From an uncultured Oscillospiraceae bacterium (GTDB taxonomy: Bacteria > Bacillota > Clostridia > Oscillospirales > Ruminococcaceae), in the NCBI GenBank assembly GCA_934481355.1, contig CAKSPH010000010.1:1-64000 (forward strand): a stretch of DNA of 64,000 nucleotides. Reading direction: 5' to 3'. Shown in pieces: positions 1 through 8,449 of the stretch; positions within the stretch are counted from its first letter, which is position 1; every line of letters begins with the position of its first letter. The notes beneath the pieces are model-generated. The model did not search any database and was not told the origin of the DNA. It saw only the letters and a list, made by a program, of their open reading frames with translations. The position numbers and the translations under genes are program-made.

Positions 1-91
1 CTATCATTATCTTCGCGACTTCCTTGACGTTTCCGGAATCCGCAACGACTATCTCGCCCTTTTCGTGCCTGGCGGGCACACATTTATTTGC
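1..91 (-). other. coding-like fragment running off the left edge
   Basis: On the minus strand this stretch stays open and uses good host-like codons, giving residues such as GEIVVADSGNVKEVAKIM that read as real protein. No convincing start codon or ribosome binding site lies upstream: the frame simply runs on into AT-rich sequence. This is what would be seen if a host gene had been interrupted at about position 92 by the cassette to its right. I do not recognise the family. It could equally be a chance open frame. Confidence 0.25.
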
Positions 92-209
92 AGTTTTTTT
101 CAGTAGTAAATATGAGATTATATAAGAGCAGTCAGCGGTCAACTTATTGGTAAAATTCTCTATTAAAATTATTAGCTTTTTGTATAAAGCGACAAAGATT
201 GTGTATATT

Positions 210-251
210 TTGACATCTATCTTGAAATTAGCCTTTATAATGTGGTATAAT
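210..251 (+). promoter_or_regulatory. promoter(s) of the cargo pair
   Basis: TTGAAA at 222-227 and TATAAT at 246-251 are separated by 18 bp. A second, overlapping pair is TTGACA at 210-215 with TATAAT at 236-241 (20 bp). Both read toward the gene starting at 285. The element therefore brings its own sigma-A type promoter for the cargo. Confidence 0.65.
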
Positions 252-284
252 GTAAAAAAACTATATTTTAAAGGAGAAATCAAT

Positions 285-1238
285 ATGCTGAAGAAAAAAG
301 TTAGCTTTTACCACCTTTCCGTTCACACTAATGAAACAACCGAGGATCATTTAACTATGAGAAACATCTATTTTTCAAATAATAAAATTGAAGAAATTTT
401 TGAAAAAAAGTATAATGCGATGCAAACCACATCTCAAAATACTCATGTTATTACACTTTACAATGATGCAACACACAAAAATTATGTATATGAAATAATT
501 AGCTATACTGAACACTTGGCTTTTTTGAGAATAGGGCAAAGCAAAGACTCAAATGTTATCGGAATTAGAAATATGTCATCATTGGATATAAATGATGTTC
601 CATTAGAGCATAATCAAAAGCTTGAAAGCTATACATATTGTATTATTGATTTCACAACCGCTGTTATATCTTATACAGAAATAATGGGAGCGCCGACTAA
701 AAGTTCACTTATCACTTTTTTCTTGTCACTTCAAGAGAACGAAAACATTATTCCTGAGATATCAGTTATACTTAATAAAGATATAGTGAATAAAATAAAT
801 AAGAAATCTGTCATAAGTCAGATTAATATCAATGTTTCCGTGCCTAGTGATAAAGTGTTGTCTGATGAGTTGGGGGTTCCTATGGATTTCTTTGACTCAA
901 TTGAAAATATTAAATCCAGAACTATGAATTTTAAAATTGTAGCTCAACGGAATAAGAATATTTTTGGAGCTCCTGGAGAGTTGGCGAAATTTATCGATTC
1001 TATACAACACAGATTTGGAAGTCGTGTAAATCATATTCATGTAAATGCCAGAGACAATGGCGAAAAGACAGAATCGTTTGACCTCCTTAATAGCTTATTG
1101 ACTCAGACTGCATATATTGGTGATGATAATGGAACTTCTCAATATACTTCAATACAATTTAGGGATGCATTAGTTGCAGCATATTCACGGAATAAAAACG
1201 ATATACTTAGGTATATTAGAGATGAAAGGGGTGATTAA
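285..1238 (+). CDS. 317 aa soluble protein of unknown function, cargo gene 1
   Basis: I do not recognise this protein with certainty; its length and the N-terminus MLKKKVSFYHLSV recall DUF6731-type proteins. The ATG at 285 is preferred because AAGGAGA lies 7 bp upstream; a longer frame reaches 147 but would cross the promoter. There is no signal peptide and no membrane helix. The C-terminal third is hydrophilic and charged. It lies 3 bp from the next gene, a four-helix membrane protein, so the two form one transcript. Both are much more AT-rich than the cassette backbone, which suggests separate acquisition. A soluble protein paired with a small membrane protein inside a mobile element resembles two-gene anti-phage modules such as Kiwa, but no catalytic motif was found. 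Confidence 0.75.
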   Translation: MLKKKVSFYHLSVHTNETTEDHLTMRNIYFSNNKIEEIFEKKYNAMQTTSQNTHVITLYNDATHKNYVYEIISYTEHLAFLRIGQSKDSNVIGIRNMSSLDINDVPLEHNQKLESYTYCIIDFTTAVISYTEIMGAPTKSSLITFFLSLQENENIIPEISVILNKDIVNKINKKSVISQININVSVPSDKVLSDELGVPMDFFDSIENIKSRTMNFKIVAQRNKNIFGAPGELAKFIDSIQHRFGSRVNHIHVNARDNGEKTESFDLLNSLLTQTAYIGDDNGTSQYTSIQFRDALVAAYSRNKNDILRYIRDERGD

Positions 1239-1241
1239 TTA

Positions 1242-1700
1242 ATGATAAAAAAGAATAACATTATTGTGTTATCGGTAGTTATTACGTTCTCGTTGATTTT
1301 CAGTTTTATAATCACAGCCTGCATATATGAACGTATATATACTGTAATGACACAAGATAATGACTTCTTATACAACGCTATTTCCTTTTCTGCTGTAATA
1401 GGTGGTTTCTTGTTTACTGCAGTTGGCATACTTATGTCTGCGATGGATAAAGAGCGCATTAAAAGATTATGGGATAACTACTATCTTGATAATATGTATC
1501 GTTTTGCTTTTGCGGGAATAATATCCAACGTTGTAACTTTCCTTAATTCTTGGGCTATAATTTTCATGAAGGATCCTAACGAAAATCTCAATAAGGCATT
1601 TCTCTATGTTGAGATGGCATCTCTACTTGTAGGTGTTGTTTCCTTTTTAGCTTGTATTATCTATATGATCTCAATCATGAAAAAAATGCACAATAATTAA
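1242..1700 (+). CDS. 152 aa four-helix membrane protein, cargo gene 2
   Basis: This small integral membrane protein has four predicted helices, at about residues 8-30, 43-66, 87-108 and 122-147, with short loops and a basic C-terminus (KKMHNN). AGGGGTGATTAATT precedes the ATG, and the start sits 3 bp after the stop of the previous gene, so translation is probably coupled. The base composition matches its partner. The role is unknown. By analogy with other soluble/membrane pairs in mobile elements it could be a membrane effector or a membrane anchor. No transporter or channel signature was recognised. Confidence 0.75.
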   Translation: MIKKNNIIVLSVVITFSLIFSFIITACIYERIYTVMTQDNDFLYNAISFSAVIGGFLFTAVGILMSAMDKERIKRLWDNYYLDNMYRFAFAGIISNVVTFLNSWAIIFMKDPNENLNKAFLYVEMASLLVGVVSFLACIIYMISIMKKMHNN

Positions 1701-1850
1701 GCTAAATATATGTATATTCAAAGACAGGCAAAACCACATTATGTTTTATTTATTAAACAACAGTCAGTGCCTGTTCCATCTTGAAATGTAATAGCAAAAA
1801 ATCATTGTGCTATTTAACTGTAAATTGCATTAATTGTTTTTCATATGAAA

Positions 1851-1878
1851 CTCCTAACGCCTACAAAGACGTTAGGAG
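1851..1878 (-). terminator. 9-bp perfect hairpin after the DUF1413 gene
   Basis: CTCCTAACG at 1851-1859 pairs perfectly with CGTTAGGAG at 1870-1878 across a 10-nt loop. It lies directly downstream of the minus-strand gene ending at 1884. No strong U run follows on either strand, so it may be a weak terminator or an mRNA-stabilising hairpin. Confidence 0.4.
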
Positions 1879-1883
1879 ATTTC

Positions 1884-2117
1884 TCATTTAGAGATAAAAT
1901 AGTAAGTATGTCGATTAGACTTGACCTCAAAGCTGGTAATGTGCTTGAACTGGCATTCCCGGACAGCCTGCTTGAACTTACGACCAAGAGCACGCCTTTC
2001 AGCATTAGATTTGTTATTCCAGATACCCACAGGGAAAAACTCTTTGAGCTCATGAAGCTGATTTTTGGAGAGATTTCGCATAAAGCTGTATATTAAACGT
2101 TTGTCACTATTTGACAT
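1884..2117 (-). CDS. DUF1413-like small protein (possible ssDNA-binding)
   Basis: A 77 aa basic protein, 'LHELKEFFP..W....AERRALGRKFKQAV', matching the DUF1413 pattern (a short core ending in ALGR.F). In staphylococcal SCC elements a DUF1413 protein has been described as an unusual single-strand DNA-binding protein, which would fit replication together with the DUF927 helicase here. AAAGAGGT lies just upstream of the ATG at 2117. It is the only cassette gene on the minus strand and is enclosed by hairpins at 1851-1878 and 2144-2167. A plus-strand frame over the same bases is treated as a shadow. Confidence 0.6.
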   Translation of the reverse strand: MSNSDKRLIYSFMRNLSKNQLHELKEFFPVGIWNNKSNAERRALGRKFKQAVRECQFKHITSFEVKSNRHTYYFISK

Positions 2118-2143
2118 GGGATTACCTCTTTCTTAAATGGATT

Positions 2144-2167
2144 TACGCCATAGAAATCTACGGCGTA
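2144..2167. promoter_or_regulatory. inverted repeat upstream of the DUF1413 gene
   Basis: TACGCC and GGCGTA (2144-2149 / 2162-2167), with inner TAG/CTA arms, form an imperfect palindrome about 27 bp upstream of the DUF1413 start. It could be an operator or a 5' mRNA hairpin. Confidence 0.35.
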
Positions 2168-2267
2168 TCTGTATTTAATAAATTGTTAGTTATTGCACCG
2201 TAAAACAGTATCAAAAAAGATTACAAGCATATATTATCTCCTAAATAACATAAGGAGGTAAACCCGC

Positions 2268-2921
2268 ATGATTACTGAAACAACAGCCATGCAGACAACA
2301 GCCATTTACAGCGATGACAAAACGCACCGTTACCTGCTCCGAAAGGAATGGGACAGTGAAAAGAAGTCAGCAGAAATCATAATGCTCTATCCGAGTTCCG
2401 CAGATACCGTCACGGTAGACCATACAACTATGTTCGTACTGCGTAATCTGGAACGTCTGAACTACGGAAGTGTGAATATCGTAAATCTGTTTTCCGGCAT
2501 GAGCGGCAAGCACAGCACGTCAGATATTGACGAGGATAATCTGGGCTACATACAGCAGTACGCTGAGAGTTCAGATATCATCATCTTTGCAACAGGCACA
2601 GGCGGTGATGGAAACAAAGCAGTCCTGACAATGCAGAAGAAAGTCCTGGATATGCTCGAACCGTATGCCAGCAAGCTGTACTGTATCGCCGACCAGAAAG
2701 GAAGAAAATTCTATCACCCTCTGTGTCCTGCGGTCAGATACTGGACGTTAGCTACATTCGATTACAAGGAACTGAAAGCTTATCAAGAAGAAAAGGCAAA
2801 GCCAAAAGAAATAGCGCCTGTAAAGCCTGATGAAGATATATCGGTTCCCGAAACGATAGCTGAAATTCCGGTAGAAGAAAAGCCCAAACGCAGAAAGAAG
2901 AATACGAAAACAACGTCCTGA
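2268..2921 (+). CDS. DUF1643 domain protein
   Basis: 217 aa. Residues 10-150 carry the DUF1643 features: RYLLRKEWD, IIMLYPSSAD, the DHTTMFVLRNLERLNYG stretch, the VNLFSG strand and a GTGGDGNKA loop. The tail from about residue 165 is low-complexity, rich in lysine, proline and glutamate, and probably disordered. The family has no assigned biochemical activity but is a regular component of SCC-type cassettes. A strong AAGGAGG precedes the ATG. It begins a rightward run of small cassette genes. The 3' end overlaps a hairpin followed by a T run. Confidence 0.85.
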   Translation: MITETTAMQTTAIYSDDKTHRYLLRKEWDSEKKSAEIIMLYPSSADTVTVDHTTMFVLRNLERLNYGSVNIVNLFSGMSGKHSTSDIDEDNLGYIQQYAESSDIIIFATGTGGDGNKAVLTMQKKVLDMLEPYASKLYCIADQKGRKFYHPLCPAVRYWTLATFDYKELKAYQEEKAKPKEIAPVKPDEDISVPETIAEIPVEEKPKRRKKNTKTTS

Positions 2922-2943
2922 TGAAACATTCAGGGCGTTTTTC
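2912..2943 (+). terminator. intrinsic terminator overlapping the DUF1643 stop
   Basis: AACGTCCTGA at 2912-2921 pairs with TCAGGGCGTT at 2930-2939 (10 bp with one G-T pair), followed by T2938-2943. The stem contains the stop codon of the DUF1643 gene. It would limit read-through into the next gene. Confidence 0.7.
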
Positions 2944-2959
2944 TATTGAAAGGAAAAAT

Positions 2960-3292
2960 ATGCTGTATCAATTCAGAACCAAAGCAGAAGCATTGACATT
3001 AGCAAACAGGATTCCGGAATATGTGCTGAATCAGCTCTGTGATGTAGCCGGAATTCTCGATAGCTGCTATAACTCCCATGGCATTGACGGCGGCTATATT
3101 CTGCTCGCTGAAAATATTCAGGACGTGGAGAACATAAAAAGAATACACGTTGACTATTCAACCGAGCCAGTCGAGAACGTGAAGAAGCTGAACGATTACC
3201 TGAGCATTCTCTATCTCCCGGCTACTGAATACTCAATCACGGTGATACTGCCAGAATCCATAGCGCCGGAAGAAATGAAAGGAGATGAATAG
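2960..3292 (+). CDS. 110 aa hypothetical cassette protein
   Basis: No family recognised. The ATG at 2960 is chosen because GAAAGGAAAA lies just upstream; an earlier ATG at 2921 falls inside the terminator stem. The protein is acidic and probably cytosolic, beginning MLYQFRTKAEALTLANRI. It ends 2 bp before the DUF960 gene, with GGAGATGAA at its own C-terminus serving as that gene's ribosome binding site. Its position suggests a cassette maintenance role. Confidence 0.6.
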   Translation: MLYQFRTKAEALTLANRIPEYVLNQLCDVAGILDSCYNSHGIDGGYILLAENIQDVENIKRIHVDYSTEPVENVKKLNDYLSILYLPATEYSITVILPESIAPEEMKGDE

Positions 3293-3294
3293 CT

Positions 3295-3591
3295 ATGTTC
3301 GACAGCAAGAACCGCTACATAACCAGCGGAGTTCAAAGCAATGTCCCTCTGTATATAATCATGATACTCTGGGAGCTGATAGACCGTGAAAAGCAGAATA
3401 CAAAACTGGATTATCTGCAAATATTCAGGCTCAGCACTGAGAACGGCAAGCAGAGAATCGTCCATGAGCAGGAACAGCCCAAGCCATTCAAAAAGACATA
3501 TGTGTATCGTATGCCTGAAACATTCACAGGCAAGATTTATGTCATAGATGACGGCGACCACGAAACAATGCTTCTGGCGGAGGAGTACTAA
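3295..3591 (+). CDS. DUF960 protein
   Basis: 98 aa, the usual size for the family. It shows the DUF960 pattern: NRYITSGV near the N-terminus, LW.LID, DYLQIFRLS, an HEQEQP motif, and a C-terminal KIYVIDDGDHETMLLAEEY. DUF960 proteins are typical passengers of SCC and other Firmicutes mobile elements; their function is not established. It is translationally coupled to the upstream gene. Confidence 0.88.
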   Translation: MFDSKNRYITSGVQSNVPLYIIMILWELIDREKQNTKLDYLQIFRLSTENGKQRIVHEQEQPKPFKKTYVYRMPETFTGKIYVIDDGDHETMLLAEEY

Positions 3592-3632
3592 GGAACATAG
3601 CCTAAATCTATGTTCCCAAAGGAGGTGATAGC

Positions 3633-3725
3633 ATGGTAGGATGGTACATAGCTGGAGTAGTCGCAGGACTGGCAGTAGCAGTAACAGTTGACTGCATAGT
3701 GAATAATACGGAGGTGAGAGCATGA
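3633..3725 (+). CDS. 30 aa hydrophobic micropeptide
   Basis: AAAGGAGGTGATAGC precedes the ATG. The product starts MVGWYIAGVVAGLAVAV and is a single predicted membrane helix with a short polar tail. Its TGA overlaps the next ATG (ATGA). It is too short for routine gene callers. The strong ribosome binding site and perfect coupling argue that it is translated. Function unknown. Confidence 0.55.
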   Translation: MVGWYIAGVVAGLAVAVTVDCIVNNTEVRA

Positions 3726-3844
3726 TACTCGCATTAGCGGCGGCAACAGCAACCATAGCGACCACAGTTGAAGCATTAGCGGCAGGTGTTACTACCGCTG
3801 TTGCTATCTATGGCATTGCTAAGACAGGCAAAAAGCCGAAATAA
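3722..3844 (+). CDS. 40 aa alanine-rich membrane micropeptide
   Basis: GGAGGTGAGAGC precedes the ATG, which overlaps the stop of the preceding micropeptide. The product is an Ala/Thr/Val-rich helix (about residues 2-33) with a basic tail ending KTGKKPK, the layout of a small membrane peptide with a cytoplasmic positive end. It recalls the short hydrophobic (Maff2-like) peptides of integrative elements; this is only a resemblance. A strong terminator follows. Confidence 0.55.
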   Translation: MILALAAATATIATTVEALAAGVTTAVAIYGIAKTGKKPK

Positions 3845-3853
3845 CTGGAAGAA

Positions 3854-3880
3854 AGAACAGGATTCCACCTGTTCTTTTTT
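3854..3880 (+). terminator. intrinsic terminator
   Basis: AGAACAGG at 3854-3861 pairs with CCTGTTCT at 3868-3875 across a 6-nt loop, followed by an uninterrupted T run to 3881. It closes the 2268-3844 gene run. Confidence 0.85.
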
Positions 3881-3884
3881 TATC

Positions 3885-4236
3885 TAAAATTCACGGACAA
3901 CGGAACACAGCCCCATTTCCCACGGATATCCGCCGGAAAACGCTGTCCGTGGGTAAACGGACAAAACGGAAACCAAAAAGAAAAACAAAAACGTGATTAT
4001 CAACAATATCTAATTTATCGCAATAAATAAACACAGTAAATATACACAACAAAATCACAGTTGTGAATTAGATGAAAATGGAAATTTTTAAGCATGAAAA
4101 ATGACCACAGCCGGGTCGATGGGCAAAGACTTCTTTCCGAGTTGATTTTTATATAGCCAAAAAACGCTCATTTTTGCTCCCAGGAATATTATTACAAATC
4201 AATCTGCAAGACACCTCGATTTTACGCTCTTTCGAT
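3885..4236. other. gene-free region with inverted repeats, candidate replication origin
   Basis: No gene was found in this ~350 bp. It contains a GC-rich palindrome (CCCACGGA at 3919-3926 with TCCGTGGG at 3946-3953), repeated GGACAA words, and then a strongly AT-rich part with ATCTAATT ... AATTAGAT and GTGATT ... AATCAC inverted pairs. It lies directly upstream of the helicase promoter. The combination of inverted repeats next to an AT-rich stretch and a replicative helicase gene suggests an element origin; this is inference. Confidence 0.35.
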
Positions 4237-4265
4237 TTGACAAAAGCCAGGATGTGCGGTATACT
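4237..4265 (+). promoter_or_regulatory. promoter of the DUF927 helicase gene
   Basis: TTGACA at 4237-4242 and TATACT at 4260-4265, spacer 17 bp. The long open frame begins inside it at 4254, which argues for the downstream start at 4320. Confidence 0.75.
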
Positions 4266-4319
4266 GTAACCACACTTCAATTTTACGAAGTGAATAAACA
4301 GAATAGGAGGGCTACTTTT

Positions 4320-6344
4320 ATGAACACAAAGTATGCCACCGCACCCGATGAGAACGGTACATCGTACTTCGGTACTGTAAACCCGAAGAACAACAAAATC
4401 GTTCCTGTCGGTAAAAATATCACCGTAACTAACAAGTTCGTTGATATTGACACAGGCAATGTGGAGTTCACGCTGGAATATGTCAACCTCAATGCTCCGC
4501 CAACGCCTGTTACGACCAACGGAAAGCAGCTGATAGATGACCTGAACCGTAAAGGCTATCTAGTCGGCAAGAACACCTCTGACATAGTGACTGATTATGT
4601 CAGGGAGCAGCTTGACGACTTACAGCCTATAAACGTCTATCGTAACCTCGGCTGGAGGCTGAAAGACGGTAAACTGCAATTCCGTGGTCACACGCTGTTG
4701 ACAGCTGACAATGCAACAGCAGGAAACTATGTCGGCGATTACGACATAGCGCCCAGAGGTACAAAGGAAGAGCTTATCGCAGATATGCAGAAATGTATAC
4801 TGGGTAATCCATACCTTGAACTCAGCATGATTCTGGGGCTGTCCTCTTGCGTAGTAGGCTATCTTGGCTGTTTTTCAACGGTAGAAACCTTAGTGGCTAA
4901 CATCTATGGACGTTCTACCACAGGCAAGACCACCTGCTCGAACCTGGCAGTAAGTATGTGCTGTAACCCGTCACCAGGAGAGGGAAAGCAATCGCTGTCC
5001 AACACATGGTACGGCACTGAAAACGGATTGTTCGCTACGATGGCACAGAACTGTGGCTTCACGATTCTGTTTGATGAGATAGGCATGAAGGACAAAGACC
5101 TTGATGTCGTGAATTTCATCTACGGAATATGTTCTGGTAAGCCCAAAGCAAGAGCGAGAAAATCCGGAAGCCTGGCAATGCGAAGGTCGTGGAACACCAC
5201 GTTCATCTCTACCGGAGAGCATTCCATTTTCACCGACAGCAAACCGCCGGATGGAATGAACGTAAGGGTTCTGAACTTTGGCAATATGCAATGGACGAAA
5301 AGCCCAGAGCAATGCCGGGAGATAGAGCGTTTCACGCAAAAACACTGCGGACTTCCCGTAATGCTTCTTGCTGACTATATGCTCACTCTGGATAGTCAGG
5401 ATGTTCGGAATCGCTGCCAGAAGCTCATTGACAACTTAATAACGGAAATGGATACGAAGAAAGACTACAAAGACCGTATTGCAAAGATTATCGCAAGACT
5501 GCTGCTTACAGGCGAGTTATTCAGCGAGTGCTGTCAGGTTCAATTCAATATTGAATCCCTGAAGAAGATACTGCTTGATGTGGTGAAAAAAAGTACTCCT
5601 GAATCAGAGTCGATAAGAGCATTCGATGATATTTTGCAGATGGTCGAACTGAATAGGGATAAGTTCAAGGTCAACTTAGGTAAAAATAAACTCATTTATA
5701 CCGAATGTGATGAACTATATCCTCGCAGAAGTAAACGATGTTATGGAGCAATCATAAGAATGGCTGATAATTCTAAGATTCCACAGAGCTTTGATTATAC
5801 TCAAGAACGTAGGATTTATATTCTGAGCACCGTGTTTGACTCCTGGATGAACGAATTGGGATATCAAAACAAAGAAAACATTCTCCGTGAATGGCGTACA
5901 AGTGGACTTATTGAAACAAAGGATAAAACCCATATTCGCTGTAAAGTTCGCCTCGAAGATGGAGGTCCAAAGGTTCCTTGCGTTTGCATTATTATAAAAA
6001 TATGTCGTGAGCTGGAAGAAAGAGAAATGATTATTTCATGTGTAGATGTTTTTGGTCAAGAAGTTGTAAAATGCATATCGGATTGTATGGATTATGATTT
6101 TTATTCTACTGATTACAGAAAATATCCCAAGAATCCAAACGATGTTGAATTAGTTGGAAAATCACAATTAAGAATAGCTATAAGAAGCGATATCAAAAGA
6201 TTTCTACACGAATACGTTACAATAAAATTTGACAAAGATAAATATTTAAAATACGTTGAAAAAGAAATGAAAAGCAAAATTACTTCTCCTCCTAGCATGA
6301 TGGAACAAATAATGCGTAACCTTGACGAAATCGATAAATTATGA
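4320..6344 (+). CDS. DUF927 helicase (Cch-like replication protein)
   Basis: 674 aa. The start at 4320 has AGGAGGG upstream and lies 55 bp after the promoter. The central region carries a Walker A motif GRSTTGKTT (about residue 199) and a Walker B-like FTILFDEIG, followed by a sensor-like FISTGEHSI and an arginine-rich stretch, as in the DUF927 family of helicase-like proteins. In SCC elements the related Cch proteins are MCM-like or self-loading helicases used for element replication. The C-terminal ~200 residues are more AT-rich in codon use than the core and may be the DNA-binding or initiator part. It heads an operon with two small genes and the recombinases. Confidence 0.82.
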   Translation: MNTKYATAPDENGTSYFGTVNPKNNKIVPVGKNITVTNKFVDIDTGNVEFTLEYVNLNAPPTPVTTNGKQLIDDLNRKGYLVGKNTSDIVTDYVREQLDDLQPINVYRNLGWRLKDGKLQFRGHTLLTADNATAGNYVGDYDIAPRGTKEELIADMQKCILGNPYLELSMILGLSSCVVGYLGCFSTVETLVANIYGRSTTGKTTCSNLAVSMCCNPSPGEGKQSLSNTWYGTENGLFATMAQNCGFTILFDEIGMKDKDLDVVNFIYGICSGKPKARARKSGSLAMRRSWNTTFISTGEHSIFTDSKPPDGMNVRVLNFGNMQWTKSPEQCREIERFTQKHCGLPVMLLADYMLTLDSQDVRNRCQKLIDNLITEMDTKKDYKDRIAKIIARLLLTGELFSECCQVQFNIESLKKILLDVVKKSTPESESIRAFDDILQMVELNRDKFKVNLGKNKLIYTECDELYPRRSKRCYGAIIRMADNSKIPQSFDYTQERRIYILSTVFDSWMNELGYQNKENILREWRTSGLIETKDKTHIRCKVRLEDGGPKVPCVCIIIKICRELEEREMIISCVDVFGQEVVKCISDCMDYDFYSTDYRKYPKNPNDVELVGKSQLRIAIRSDIKRFLHEYVTIKFDKDKYLKYVEKEMKSKITSPPSMMEQIMRNLDEIDKL

Positions 6345-6508
6345 ACTTGACGATAACGAAAACTGACCTGAAAGAGAGGAATTACCTCTCAGCTAAAATT
6401 ATTAAACCTGAAAATAAAACTGAAAATCCAGCCGATGACCGAACAGCATTGGAATATGCGGCTGAGATACTACTTAATTTAATCGAAAAAGAAACCGATA
6501 CGGAATAA
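6341..6508 (+). CDS. 55 aa small cassette protein
   Basis: The ATG overlaps the helicase stop (ATGA), so translation is coupled. The product is a charged peptide, MNLTITKTDLKERNYLSAKI at its start and acidic at its end, with no membrane helix. The 3' end is followed at once by a strong hairpin. No family recognised; the position beside the helicase suggests an accessory replication role. Confidence 0.5.
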   Translation: MNLTITKTDLKERNYLSAKIIKPENKTENPADDRTALEYAAEILLNLIEKETDTE

Positions 6509-6515
6509 CACACAA

Positions 6516-6543
6516 GCAGCCAAGTCCTGACAGACTTGGCTGC
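6516..6543. terminator. 11-bp perfect hairpin
   Basis: GCAGCCAAGTC at 6516-6526 pairs with GACTTGGCTGC at 6533-6543. No U run follows, so it may attenuate or stabilise rather than terminate. Confidence 0.45.
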
Positions 6544-6566
6544 ATTGATATGCAAAGGAGAACACA

Positions 6567-6761
6567 ATGACAAATATCACAAAGGGTACTGTAATTATTG
6601 ACAGTCAAGAAACACTCAGACAAGCAGGAATCGAGCCTGAAGCATTCAACTATCTCATGAAGAAGCTGAAGCTCAAAGTGGAGTACGTCGAAACACCTGA
6701 CTGCCCTAGAGATGTCGATGATATACTCAAAAGCTACGACAAGCTGATAAAGAAGCTATAA
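6567..6761 (+). CDS. 64 aa hypothetical protein
   Basis: AAAGGAGAACACA precedes the ATG. A short soluble protein with alternating charged residues ([13 protein letters not shown]) and a C-terminal helix rich in Asp and Lys. No family recognised. It is isolated between two perfect hairpins and lies just upstream of the recombinase pair, so an accessory or directionality role is possible but not shown. Confidence 0.55.
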   Translation: MTNITKGTVIIDSQETLRQAGIEPEAFNYLMKKLKLKVEYVETPDCPRDVDDILKSYDKLIKKL

Positions 6762-6770
6762 AAAAATCAA

Positions 6771-6798
6771 GAGGGATAAGCCGCTCAGCTTATCCCTC
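6771..6798. terminator. 11-bp perfect hairpin upstream of the recombinases
   Basis: GAGGGATAAGC at 6771-6781 pairs with GCTTATCCCTC at 6788-6798. It separates the small genes from the recombinase pair. Confidence 0.5.
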
Positions 6799-6823
6799 AT
6801 CTGTATATGGAAAGGGAAAAAAG

Positions 6824-8449
6824 ATGTCAGAAAACACTCTGAAAAAAGCTGTATTCTACGGCAGATACAGTTCTCATTTACAGCATGAAACCTCAATAGA
6901 AGCACAGCGGGATATCGTCACAAGATATGCGCTCAATAACGGCTATGAAATAATCGCTGAATATATCGACCGTGCAAAATCAGGAACTACAACTGCAAGA
7001 CGTGACAGATTCAACCAGATGATACTGGACAGCAGGAACGGAGAATTCCAGTATGTCATTACAAGCAAAATCGACAGATTCGCAAGGAACGTAAAAGATT
7101 TCTACATCAGCGAAAACAAGCTGGACGAGAACGGCGTAAAGTACATATCTGCTACGGAGCATTACGATGATAGTACTATGTCTGGTATCATAATTAAGGC
7201 TCTCGGAGTAGCGGCGGCAGATGGCTACAGTAAGAACCTCGCTAACGAACTCGTCAAGGGCAAGATGGTGAACGCCAAGAGAGCCAAGCACAACGGCGGT
7301 ATCGCTCCCCTGGGCTATGATGTAGAACTATCCACCGGAACGCTGAAAATAAACGAGGAAGAAGCAAAGGCTGTCCGGCTGATATTCGATATGTACGTCA
7401 GTGGAAACAGCTACGGAGATATATGCCACAAGCTGAACGAACTGGGATATACAACGAAGAAACAGGGAAAATTCGGCAAGAACTCTCTGTATGACATTCT
7501 CCATAATGAGAAGTACATGGGTGTGTATGTATTCAACAAGCGTGCCGGAAAGAAAAACAGCCATGCCAGAAAGCCTGATAACGAGATAGTCCGCATAGAG
7601 AACGGCGTCCCTGCTATTATCTCTAAGGAGGTATTCGACAAAGCGGCAAAGCTCATGGAGTACAACAAACGTAACTCCGGCGCTAATACAGCCAAGCATA
7701 ATTATATGCTGAGCGGATTAGTCAGGTGCGGTCACTGCGGCTGTATGATGAGCGGCTGTGCAAAGAAGAACGGAAAAGGCATAGTGACCCATGTGTACCG
7801 CTGTGGACATAAGCCGGGAGAGAAATGCGAAAACCATGAGATAAACAGCGATAAACTGGACGAATTCGTCATTACAATGGTGAAGAAATACCTGCTCCGT
7901 AAGGAGAATATTCCGGTACTGCTGAATATTCTACGGGAACTCAGCGCAAAGCGTATTACAGGTATCAGCGATGATATCGGTGAGTACTCTCGCAGGCTAA
8001 AGGACATCAAAACCAAGCAGGAAAACCTGCTGAAAGCCCTGGAAACAGGCGGTCAGATAGAGTCAGTAATCGACAGGCTGAAAAAACTGGAACAGGATAA
8101 AAGTACAGTAGAAAGCAAAATCAGCGAACTGGAACAGAAGAAATCCGTATCAGTCACGGAAGAACAACTGAACAAGGCGCTGAATATTTTCCCGACATTC
8201 ATCATGTCAGGGAGAACCCCGGAATGTCGGCTATTCATAAGAAACATAGTCGAACAGGTAATTGTGAGCAAGGACAATGCGGCTGTCACTCTGAGAGTGA
8301 CAGCCGTTTCCTATATGCGTAATCGCAAAGACCGTAAACATATATTATCCTCTGGGATAGAACCCAATAATTATATGGAGGATAAACACCATGAACGAAA
8401 ACAAAAATGCCGTACTGTATGCAAGATTCAGTTCAGATATGCAGCATGA
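6824..8449 (+). CDS. large serine recombinase 1 (CcrA/CcrB-like)
   Basis: 541 aa. It catalyses site-specific integration and excision of the element. The N-terminal resolvase domain has the catalytic-serine motif GRYSSHLQ (about residues 13-20), the SIEAQRD helix and the KIDRFAR arginine motif. It is followed by the recombinase domain ([10 protein letters not shown], about 158), a zinc ribbon (RCGHCG ... [11 protein letters not shown], about residues 303-336) and a coiled coil (about 375-450). AAAGGGAAAAAAG precedes the ATG at 6824. Its 3' end overlaps the next recombinase by 59 nt in another frame. It is clearly paralogous to that gene. The two-recombinase arrangement is typical of SCC and some clostridial elements. 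Confidence 0.93.
   Translation: MSENTLKKAVFYGRYSSHLQHETSIEAQRDIVTRYALNNGYEIIAEYIDRAKSGTTTARRDRFNQMILDSRNGEFQYVITSKIDRFARNVKDFYISENKLDENGVKYISATEHYDDSTMSGIIIKALGVAAADGYSKNLANELVKGKMVNAKRAKHNGGIAPLGYDVELSTGTLKINEEEAKAVRLIFDMYVSGNSYGDICHKLNELGYTTKKQGKFGKNSLYDILHNEKYMGVYVFNKRAGKKNSHARKPDNEIVRIENGVPAIISKEVFDKAAKLMEYNKRNSGANTAKHNYMLSGLVRCGHCGCMMSGCAKKNGKGIVTHVYRCGHKPGEKCENHEINSDKLDEFVITMVKKYLLRKENIPVLLNILRELSAKRITGISDDIGEYSRRLKDIKTKQENLLKALETGGQIESVIDRLKKLEQDKSTVESKISELEQKKSVSVTEEQLNKALNIFPTFIMSGRTPECRLFIRNIVEQVIVSKDNAAVTLRVTAVSYMRNRKDRKHILSSGIEPNNYMEDKHHERKQKCRTVCKIQFRYAA

Noticed and set aside
147-284. N-terminal extension of cargo gene 1
   Set aside because: It spans the promoter and AT-rich leader; the ATG at 285 has a proper ribosome binding site.
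1845-2096. 83 aa plus-strand frame over the DUF1413 gene
   Set aside because: The minus-strand frame has a ribosome binding site and family motifs; the plus frame has neither.
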